Of a DNA stretch of 64,000 nucleotides, positions 1-11,440 are shown one piece after another. Position 1 is the stretch's first letter, and every line of letters starts with the position of its first letter. The position numbers and the translations under genes are program-made. The notes under the pieces were generated by a model that did not search any database, had not been told where the DNA came from, and saw nothing but the letters and a program-made list of their open reading frames with translations. This DNA comes from Osedax fenrisi (taxonomy: Eukaryota; Annelida; Polychaeta; Sabellida; Siboglinidae), in assembly GCA_964019155.1 (NCBI GenBank), contig OZ025241.1, positions 23,171,818 to 23,235,817 on the forward strand, written 5' to 3'.

Positions 1-134
<134 letters not shown>

Positions 135-1244
135 TAAGTTTTAGATTTTTAAATTAAGTATTGAGGGTGCTAAATACAAAATTTCCAAATTACAACCCAT
201 TGAAAATATATGTTAAAATTCCACAAAAATGTCCTTAAACATCCACATTTTATAAAATAACAATTATTATTATTTATTTTTTGATAATATATTAATAATA
301 TATATATATATATATATATATATTATTAGATTCTTATTAAATATAATAATAATAAATTAAAAGTTATATCAATTTTACAAAAAATTAGTAAAATTCTAGG
401 ATTTTCTAGGAACGTCGCCCAATCCATTCATATGAAGTAGGTATGCATATAAAACAACTGTATAACCGTGCTTGAGATATTAATACATGCATGTAACCAT
501 GGTAACCATACTCGGTGAATGTACTTCCTACTCGTGTAGGTGAATTTTTGTAATTATTTAGTTTTTGTTTATAACATTTTATATATATAATATTTTATTT
601 CCATATATTTCGAATATAGTACCTCTCTCGATATATTCGCAACACGCCTTCGTTCACGAAATAATTCTTATACCCTTCTTATAGATATTGAAGAAATATG
701 TCGAAGAGGTATGAGATATAGGTAGTCCTAAATATATACACTATAGTTATTATAAGTAGATAGGATAAACTATATCTGGGCTAGCCAAACTTATATATCA
801 ATCTATATATTGATCCTCCGGAATAATTTAAATATGAAAATTATAGAAAATTAAAAATTATATTTAATTTCAATAAATAAATATTCAATTGATTAATATA
901 GATTTATATTTATCTTCTATGGTGGTTTAATGATTACTTTTTATTCTCCTCTATAGAACCTGAATAATAAAAGATAATTAAATAATATTTATTATATATT
1001 AATATTTAATAAAGTAGTTTTATATGCTAACTAATTATATATAGAAGTTAAAAAATATGGAATAGATACATAATGTATTGTCCAAATAACTTTATTGGGA
1101 AAACCATGAAGTTTGGAAATTCATCGAAAATTAGTATTTTTTTTACTCTTTTATGAACAAATATTCCAATATAAAATTTATATTTACTTATAAATGAAGA
1201 ATCTTCTAAATATAAATTCTATGTATTAACGTCTAATAAATATT
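135..1244. other. AT-rich DNA, no gene seen
   Basis: Very AT-rich sequence with a short (TA)n run near 300-322. No splice-bounded open frame and no recognisable transposon end was found. Confidence 0.6.
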
Positions 1245-1967
1245 AAAAATATATAATATATTCATATTTATTTGATTTATTCTACGTATTCCCCATAGAC
1301 ATCTAAGCGGCGAAGCCTATACATATATAACGTATTTGTTATTCCCTTTACAAAAACCCACTAATTTCGGATATTTTACCCTATATATAGTTTATAGTTT
1401 ACCCTATACTCCCTATAGGGGTATATATAATAACATATATGAGTAAATATATAATTAATCATTTTAAGAGACCGAAATTATTACTTTTATTATACTTAGT
1501 ATTAATATAATTATATTAATATTTATTTAGATAGTAATATAAATTATTTATTTATAATATTGTATTTAAATAAATATCATATGTTAACAATTTAATGATT
1601 TAACAAATTAATGATTTATAAATCAATTAATTTGTGATTACAATCTATAAAGAATATTGTAATTATTTATATTATAACAATATATGCAGTATATATTTTA
1701 TTCATAACTTAACAATCAATTATATATCGCCTTTGATATATCAACTTGGAACTTGGCACTTCCTTTCCGCAACATTTGTACTGTTAGGTTAACGATTAGA
1801 TGTGACGTAATAGTTAATGCTAATATTATAGGTATTTAGGTTAATGTTATTATTAATATACATATTTTTAATATTAATATTATATTAATAATTAATATTA
1901 GTTATTATGATAATTACTAATATTATAAATAATAAAATAATTAATATTATTATAATTAGCCGCATAC

Positions 1968-2090
1968 CACCGCAACACATCTCAGTTTCCGATAAGATCT
2001 CCCCATCCTTCAGACCGCATGCGGACCACCCTGCAGGGTTCTCCTAACTCAACCTCCCGCTTCTGTACTCCATTACCTATAGAGGTCACG
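1968..2090 (+). promoter_or_regulatory. Conserved upstream block, copy 1
   Basis: A GC-richer island in AT-rich surroundings. It reads CCGCAACACATCTCAGTTTCC and then carries CCCCATCCTTCAGAC, a GCAGGGTTCTC segment and CTGTACTCCATTACCTATA. All of these recur at 5238-5335. It sits ~600 bp upstream of the first coding exon in both duplicates, so it may be a distal promoter element or an untranslated exon. Function is inferred from conservation only. Confidence 0.45.
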
Positions 2091-2424
2091 GTACACATTC
2101 AACATGATCTATTATATTTCACATGTATATTAGTTAATGTACTATATATATTAATATAATGATAACAATTGTTTACAAATATAGTCTAAACATTGAAATA
2201 TATATTTATAATAATATTCTTTACTTAATATTATTAGTGTGTATCATGTTATTCTAAATATTTTAAATATTTTAAATATATAAGTTTGATATGTACGTCG
2301 TACATTGTACGTATTAATTTGTATGTGTTGTATGCGACACCCTGTGAGAATCTATGTACATTATACGTACGTTAGACATACATTGCATGTGTCTATGTAT
2401 GGAAATAACGTATGTATTCACATT

Positions 2425-2600
2425 CTAGTTAGAGAGAGGGGAGGAGAGGAAAATAGAGAGAAAGATAGCGAGAAAGAGAGAAAGAAAGAGTGAGAAATAG
2501 TGAGAAAGAATGAGAAAGAATGAGAAAGAGTGAGAAAGAGTGAGAAATAGTGAGAAAGAGTTTGAAGAGGGATTCCTAGCGTATGGTGGTGGTGTATAAA
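2425..2600 (+). promoter_or_regulatory. GA-rich tract and TATA box of the two-TM gene
   Basis: A long GAGAAAG/GAGAGA tract runs from about 2430 to 2560. It is followed by TATAAAGG at about 2595, roughly 85 bases before the first ATG (2682). GA-rich tracts are known promoter elements in many animals. The duplicate at 5695-5790 keeps GA repeats but has GAAGAAGG in place of the TATA box. Confidence 0.5.
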
Positions 2601-2681
2601 GGTTTACCGGCAGAGAGATGAGTGCTTTCGAAATCCACACAACAATAGACTGACAACAATACCACTAGTAACGATATAACA

Positions 2682-4472
2682 ATGGTGGAGTGCATGACGG
2701 AGGCTATTGTGAGAGGTAAGAGTGATATGTTACTGTATATAGAATATATATTTTTTTATTTTATTTTTTTTTTAATATTTTTTTATTTTATTTTTTTTTT
2801 ATTTTTTTATTTGGTAGAGTCCTTTCATCCCATCCAGGAACTTAGATGAAGTTTTCACTTATAACCATATATGGCTCTAATGTCCCTTCGAAGCCGTTCT
2901 CATGTTAAGGCATCTATGGTTTTAACGAGAGCCGATCATTTATTTATTTATTATATACCTCTATAGAAAGTGGTGTTCCCCTACATTATGTTTCTGTCTC
3001 TAGTAGCGAACAGACGTGTTTCTATTGATTCTAACCTTCTATTGTTTAACTGTTAAACACACTATTTCGCATTCGTCTATAATGTATACATTACACGCTT
3101 GTATACTGACAAATACACATATTCGCATATCATCAAATTGTACTACACGACTACATATCTCGGTCACTGTCCAGGAGGATCATCCCGTGCCTGGCTTGCT
3201 CTGGTTGTCGGTAACCCGTGTTTAAACCGTCGTGACCTCGAGATTAGTGTACAATTATCCCGTATGATATTTCATAGTGTATGCGCAATATAAATATATA
3301 GCTTTCATCTTATATATAATAGAATATCAATCATATTGATTATATCTTCTATAACTATAAACGTTATATAGGTTTTTCGAGATTGCAGAGCTGTGTAAAT
3401 TGATAAATCGATACCTTAGATCTATAAAATCACCAGACCGCATCGCGTGCATTTCGATTATGTAAACAACTGACTTATATTGTTTTATTTATTCTATTAT
3501 ATTGCCTGGATGGTGTAATTTTGATATATTTTACTGTATGAAGTATGAATATACCTACTATTGATTCATACATTATGACTGTTTATATATAATATATTAT
3601 ATATTTTATATATATACATTCCTGCATATATATACAATAACATATATTTCACAATTATATCACCTATTCATACTCATATAGCAAGCTTAGATAAATACAT
3701 ACTACATTAGAATTTAATTTAACTTATATTAGCTAATATGACCAATTGTACCTACTGTGATAAGCCGTGTAGCACTGAGAATAGCAATTCTTGTACCAAT
3801 TGCAATTATTGTATTCATCATAAATGCCTTTTCAATGCCGATATGCTCCCTTCCGCGTGGACTAATAATATTAATATTGATCGAGTGATAATGACTGGAA
3901 TATAAACAGTTTATCATATTTATCATCACATTTTAGATCTAAAAACTATAGGAAATTGGGCTTGCTTTGTTATCATGCTATTAAATCAGGTTCCATTAAG
4001 TCCCTCGAATCGGTGTTTAATAAAAGAACTAATTTTTACGAGTTAAGAAGAACTATCAAGATAGACCTGATATATGATAAATATAACCCTACGCAAGAGG
4101 AAATATCCTCATGCCAGATATCTTTTGCGGGTTTTTCAAAATCAAAATCTGAGACTGAGTCTAATAAAAAGTGACTATGTATGTTATTTGATGTAATTAG
4201 CATTTCCCTTATTAATATTCGATCTCTTCGCTCTAATGGTGTACTACTCCTTGCTTATCTAAAAATTAAACCTATCTCTATTATTGGTATCACTGAAACC
4301 TGGATTAGCATTGATGATACTGATATATTCTCATTGTGCTGCGAGGCGGGTTGTAATCTTTATCTCCAACCTCGTAATTATGGTCGTGGGGGAGGCGTTG
4401 GTATATTAATTCATATGGACTTACCAACGCCTTAATTTCTTATAAAATTAAATTGTATGTATAAACTTATAA

Positions 4473-4513
<41 letters not shown>

Positions 4514-5120
4514 TCATATTTATTTGACTTATCTACCATTTACATAAACCCACTAATTTCGGATAGTTTACTCTGTAGTAAATTAATAATTAATCATTTT
4601 ATGAGATACATATTATAATTTGATTATGCTAAATTAATCTTTTTAGCAAATATTTAGATAGTACAATACACTATTTATTTATAATAGTGTATTTAATTAA
4701 AAATATGGAAACAATTTAATTAATTAATGATTTATAAATGAATTAATTTACGATTACCTGTAATCACGATAGATTGCAATCTATATAACAAATATTATAA
4801 TTATTTATATTACATAAATATATACGGTATATATTTTATTCATAATTTAACAACCAATTCAATATCTCCTTTAATATATATGCATAACTCGTTCATCTTT
4901 GAACTGAAAGCTTCCTTTCCGCAACATTTGTACTATTGAGTTAAAGATGCAGTGTTATTATATTACTAGTGCATATTATTTATTATAATACGTATTATTA
5001 TTTTAAATAGTAATATTATTAATAGTATTATAATTATCTTAGTTAGCTTAATTAGTAGTATTGTTATAATAATATATATATAATATATATAGTATATATA
5101 TAGTATATATAGTAACTATA

Positions 5121-5153
<33 letters not shown>

Positions 5154-8100
5154 CTAAAGTATATACCATTATCATTATATGACATAACAAACGGTTTATT
5201 ATCTAACATCATCTGAATTTATCTTAGATTTAAAACCCCCGCAACACATCTCAGTTTCCTTGACGATCTCCCCATCCTTCAGACTGCAGGGTTCTCTTAA
5301 CTCAACCTCCCGTTTCTGTACTCCATTACCTATATAGGTACAGTATACATTCAATATGTTCACATATATATTATTTACCGTGATATATATATATATATAT
5401 ATATTAATATATATTAATATAATTATAAAGAAAATATAGTCTACAAATGAAACTGTACATAAATAATAGTCTTTAATTAATTATAATATTCTTGTCAATA
5501 TTTTTATAATAGTATATATTTCTTAATATTTTAAATGTAAGTGTGTGATACTTATTAATGTGTATGTGTATGTGTGTGCGATACACTGTGAGACTCAGTG
5601 TGCATTGTAAGTACGTTAGATACATTGGATGTGCCTATACATGGAAATAACGTAGTTATTCACATAGGAAGAGTAATCTATAGCTATAGAGAACGAATGA
5701 TAGAGAGAGAGATATAGAGTTGGGGAGAGAAAGATGAAGAGAGTGATAGAAAGAGAGCGATAAAGAGCGAGATAGAGTGATAAAGGGGCGTTTTACTAAC
5801 GTTGGGTGGTGGTGGTGAAGAAGGGTTTACCGGCCGGCAACAGACCACTGCTGTCGAACGCCGCACAACAATAGGCGGACAATAATAGGAACAATGGAAC
5901 AATGGCGGCGCGCATGACGGAGACTAGCGTAAGAGGCGAGAATAGTGTGTATACCGTACAGCTGTTACGGAAGAGGTATACGATATAGCGAGTGACGTTG
6001 TTGCCCGGTAGAGGGCGGGCGTGCAAACACTTGAACACTCCGCAGAGTATGTGAGCAAACAACAGAACACCATGGTGACTCACGCAGTCTGTCGGCTTCG
6101 TACGCGCGTATTCGTATGTGTGATACGATGTTTACATGCGCACGTGTGTGTGGTGTGGGTGCGTACGTGTGTGCGGTGTGGGTGCGCACGTGTGTGTGGT
6201 GAGGGTGCGTACGTGTGTGTAGTGAGGGTGCGCACGTGTGTGTAGTGAGGGTGCGCACGGGTGTGCGGTGTGGGTGCGCACGTGTGTGTGTGGTGTGGAT
6301 TCGCACGTTAAGAGTGGTTTTATTTTACAGGTCATACTGATTCATACTAGATTCTATAGATATGATGTTCATGATACTATTGCATTAAACCATATACATT
6401 TTGGTTCATTATTGGTGATGCGATGGAGGTTTTAAAAAAAAAATATGCGCCGCATTGTGTGTGTGGCGTGTGTGCGCACGTGTGTGTGTGGTGTTGGTAC
6501 TCATGTGTGCGATACTTCACACGTGGTCACTATTAGTGTGCGAGTGTACAAATGATACATACTATGTTGTACATACTATATTTACATACTATGTTAATTT
6601 ACTCGATAACATGCACAAATGTTAGACTTAAATATTATGAAAACCGTTGAGCTAATTACTTTATAGAATAAAGTCGATCAGAAAAGTGTTTCGATTAGGT
6701 AAAATTGAGATAATAGCGGTAATAAAAAATATTGATGCACTCTCTAAATATATAGGCGAGAAAAAAATGATTACGAGGAGTAGATTTAATATACAAGAAA
6801 AAAATTACAACAGAATTAGTATAATGATAACATATGATAACATTAGTGAGTTTACATCATATAAGAAGTTAAAAATAACTACATTCTAACACTACTTCAC
6901 AATTTAATTGATAAGTATATAGGAAATACTAAAAAAGATAATCATGTAGTTATTACTAATTATATTATATAAATAATATGTATATATAATCTGATATCAG
7001 CAATTAAGATGATTAGTACATAGGATAATTGATATATTATATATTATACATATATTATAATAATAATAATAATAGAAAGGTTTATTGACTCAGAAAACGA
7101 TGGACGTTTATGTGCGTCAAGTTGAAATAATAAAACAAATAAATAGTTACGCAAATAATAATAAATTTAAAAAGAAGACATTATAATGATACCATATATG
7201 TATGTAGTCGACATTTAAAACTCATAAATGATGACATGGTGCGTAATTCATCGGGAAGACTATTCCAGTATTTCGGAGCAGCAACCGTGAAAGCAGCATC
7301 TGCATACATAGATGAGACAAGCGGTAGAGAGAGTTTCATCAGCTCACATTTGCGACTCGGACGAGTAGTTGTTCGAATTATGAGTCCCTTCGATAGGTAA
7401 GACGGAACTCCCATAAATATAGCCTTGTGAGTAATGCATAGAAGTCGAAACTTGCATAAATCTCGAAACTGCAACCACCCGAGAGTCGCCATTATGGAAT
7501 GTATAGATATGGTTAAATCACTACGCTTTAGCTTAAATAATATGCGAACAGCTCTACGTTGTATTGAATCGAATTTTTTCATCAATTTTTGCGGAATATT
7601 AATTAAAAGCGAATTACAATATCTAAGTCGACTACAAACTAATGAATGTAATAATGATTTAGTTAAATTAAATGTTAGCTTAGAGCGAGCCTTGCCTATA
7701 TTATACAGGAAATAATTAGCAGTGCGGACAGTGTTTGATATATGTACTGAGTAATCTAATACATTATTTATAGTAAAACCTAGAGTAGTGATGGTGTTTG
7801 AGATAGGAAGTGAGATAAGGAATGGATGAGTGAGAGTAATTGAAGAAAGAGATCTAGAAAGTATAATGCTATCAGTTTTAGTAATATTTAATGAAAGTGA
7901 ATTACAGGAAAACCAAGAGATTAAATCTTTAATACAGTTAGCAATTGAAAGTTGAATTATGTCAATATCAGAACCAGGTGGAAAAAAAGTATAAATTTGT
8001 AAGTCATCAGCAAAGAGGTGATAACGAATATTTGGGTATTTTTTAAAAATCAAATTAATGGGAAGAATATACAAAATAAAAAGAATCGGACCCAGTACTG

Positions 8101-8555
8101 ATCCTTGAGGAACGCCATGAGTGTGATCAAATGGAGCCGACAAAGATGACTTGATCTTTACCGAAGATATTCTATTAGATACAAATGACATCAACCAGTT
8201 GTGAACCTGTCCATGAATACCTATTTCACGTAGACGGTAAGAAAGAATCATATGATTTAACGTATCAAAGGCACTAGACAGATCAAGAAGAACCAAATAA
8301 CAAGAAGCCTTATTATCCATAGATAGTATAATATCGTTAAACACAATGTTTAGGGCAGTTTCTGTACTATGATTGGGAAGGTATGCACTCTGAAAGCAAT
8401 CCACAATAGAGTTCGATATGATATAATCAATAAGCTGACGCGCAACTATGCGTTCCATAGTCTTAGAAATTGATGATAATTGCGAAATAGGACGATAGTT
8501 GGATAGTATGGAAGCATATTGATATAATCCCCCAAAGGAATGGACTATCCAAATA

Positions 8556-8602
<47 letters not shown>

Positions 8603-10067
8603 GAGGGAAGAGGGTAGTGGCCGAGGAGGGAGTAGTGGCCGTTTTAATTAACGCTTAAATGTTGCTTGATAGGATAAAAAGTTCTATATACAATATTTAG
8701 ATAATCAAAATATCTATAATATATAGTAAAAAAAAATTAATTAAAAAATAATTAATTAATTACTCTATTTTATTATATAATAAGTTGTTGTCAACTTTTG
8801 ACAAAAACATGATTTTATATATTTATGTTTATTTATTTGTAAGAGTATGTGTATATATAATTAAATCATTGAATAAAATAAGGTGCGTATGCATCATAAA
8901 TATAATTATTTAATATTACATAATTAAAAAAATATAAATCGAATACATTACGAGACACCTATCGCATTTTCTTGTACTAGCGGCCACTACTAGAGCCTTG
9001 CCTTATTTTAGTGCTTTTTGTAATGCCTAATCAAACGTTTATATTATTGGGTTAAACACTTTATATATAAAAGTGAAATCACAGTATTCTAGAACTATAT
9101 GATTTCTAATTAATTCAAAAAAATAAGAGCCTAAAATTCAGTATTTATCGATATATTAGAAATCTTCTGAGGCATATTAATTATCGGCCACTACTCCCTT
9201 CCCTCCCCTATATATTATGGGCTATATATATATTCAAATATAGATATTTTCATTTTAATATATGTAATGGTAAATAATTACACTTAAGAAAAAGGCTTAA
9301 AAAAACTTAAACTTATAAATAATTTTCTTGAAATTATCTGACACAATAAATACTTTCAAGTCTGTAAAATCTTTAGAATCAAAGCTACTTAATTAAATTT
9401 TTAAATTGATAATGAATAAATAATACTTATTTTGTAGAGGAAATCGAGTAAAATAAATATTTAATGATATCACTTTAACTAATTATATCATTTAACATAT
9501 CCTTCTATCATTTTTATAAATCATGATTTTAAATATTTTTACATAATTTGATCATACATATAATAATAATACATATATATATATATATATACATCATTTA
9601 TATATATACAAATAAATTGAAGATTATATATATATGTTAGTTATTGCTAGAATGACCACATTAATATTTTATGAAATTATCATGGGGCCCATACATTTAT
9701 TTTGCCCGGGGCCCATATATGGGTATGCTATAGTATTCTTAAGCCGGCCTTGAGTATACTTAAGTTTGACAAATATTAAACTATACTCTTATATGATATG
9801 TAGACTATGATAACCGACATATGTGTTAATATTATGCATATTCGGGTTGGCTTATATATGCTTACAATAACAATATTTGTAAATATTAAAATAATAATTA
9901 AAATGTAAATTTATTTTCCAAATATAAAATTTTAATTTGCAAGTTAAATGCAAAATAAATAGAAACCTATTATAAACAATTACATAAACACATAAAGGTT
10001 TGTATTTCAATTTATTATTATACATACAATATGTAATTATATATATGTGTATATATATATTATATCC

Positions 10068-10114
<47 letters not shown>

Positions 10115-11394
10115 CTATATATGGTATTGTATTAAATATATATTATGTTGTCCGATATATATTTCATATTATATTATTAACTTTAATGTAATTTAAAAAA
10201 ACGTTACACAAATAACGTAATCATTAGTTAGCCATTGCCCGTGACTCATTTGTATAATACATAGAGTCACCGGTGTCAGATGGAAGCACAACTATTTGTT
10301 TAACTCATGAAGGTCACATGTGCACTTGAGAATAATATTCGCGTTTGTTATAGATCAATCATGATACAGTTTGCGAATATTCAAAAATGCGGCTTTACTT
10401 GCGATTATTCGCAATAATATAGACAGTATACTGTATACTTATAATAGAAATGATAGCGTAAATTACGTAAGTAATGTTATAACACTATAGTGTTATATAC
10501 TATATTATACTATATACTATTATATACTATATACTATATTATATATTATCCACTATATATAGTGGTAACCCTTAACGGTTATGTAGGGTATATATCAGAG
10601 ATATATCTCTGATAATAGTTATAAACATTCCATTCACTATTTACTCGTTGAAAGTATCGGTTTGCATAGTACTACATGCGAAGTTACATTTATAATACGG
10701 TGAATGCATTTTAATATTTGTGTAAATGGGAAATGTTGCTAATACGGTCACCTTTTTATGTTATTAAATAAGTGTTTTATTTATGATATATCGTAATAAT
10801 TATAGAATCACCTAATTATAATATAGCTGTTACTAATGTACACATTCGTTTAATCGTTAAAGTGCACTCGTAAGTTTCACTATATCATATAAACGCATGC
10901 ATGAATACACGCATGCAATAAGTCGTATGCATTTAGAGTACATTTTATTTCAGTGAATATATACCTAAAATAGTAACTTTCAATAAAGAATGTTCATTGG
11001 TCATGTTACCTTGTAATATACATTGGTTTAATCAATCCACCATGAATTTAATATTTAATAAATATATTCTATAGAGTAAATTTCAAAAATGTATAATCTT
11101 CATATTTAACTATTATTTCAATTTGTGTTTTTAAATATTTAACTAATTGTGTCATTAATAGTTTTATTTGTAAATACATTTTTGATATAATAATAAATAT
11201 TATAATTAAGAAGGCGATTATTAAAAAAAACATACTATTTATTAATATAAATATGATGCTGAATGAATATTTTATATGTTTTTTTTAATGTGAACAATGG
11301 TTACAGAGATATCGCAGTGGACCGTATTACCCACATTTCCCCTACATATATGTAGGTAGGGTGTACACACACAAATACACACAAATACACACAA

Positions 11395-11440
<46 letters not shown>

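Larger units (their letters stand above)
1245..2735. repeat. Tandem duplication, copy 1 (promoter and first exon)
   Basis: This ~1.5 kb stretch matches 4498-5945 in the same order and orientation. Shared blocks include AAACCCACTAATTTCGGAT (1349 and 4547), CTTTCCGCAACATTTGTACT (about 1763 and 4915), a GC-richer block near 1968-2090 and 5238-5335, a GA-rich tract, GGTTTACCGGC, and a first coding exon beginning ATGG and containing ATGACGGAG. Between the copies lie microexon 2 of the gene, a SINE fragment and a piece of a LINE. This copy keeps a TATAAA box (near 2595) and a GTAAG donor. Confidence 0.8.
3738..4435 (+). mobile_element. L2-like LINE fragment, 5' part only
   Basis: It holds the start of ORF1 (3738-3905), the end of ORF1 (3956-4174) and the start of ORF2 (from 4175), with the middle of ORF1 missing. 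It matches the near-complete element at 21001-25524 in all three parts. LINE copies are usually cut at the 5' end; this one lacks its 3' end instead and stops abruptly near 4435, just before copy 2 of the tandem duplication. It lies in intron 2 of the two-TM gene, same strand. Confidence 0.8.

Noticed and set aside
5965..6335. Histidine/threonine-rich open frames on the - strand
   Set aside because: These are shadows of the GTGTG/GCGCACG minisatellite and have no splice or start support.
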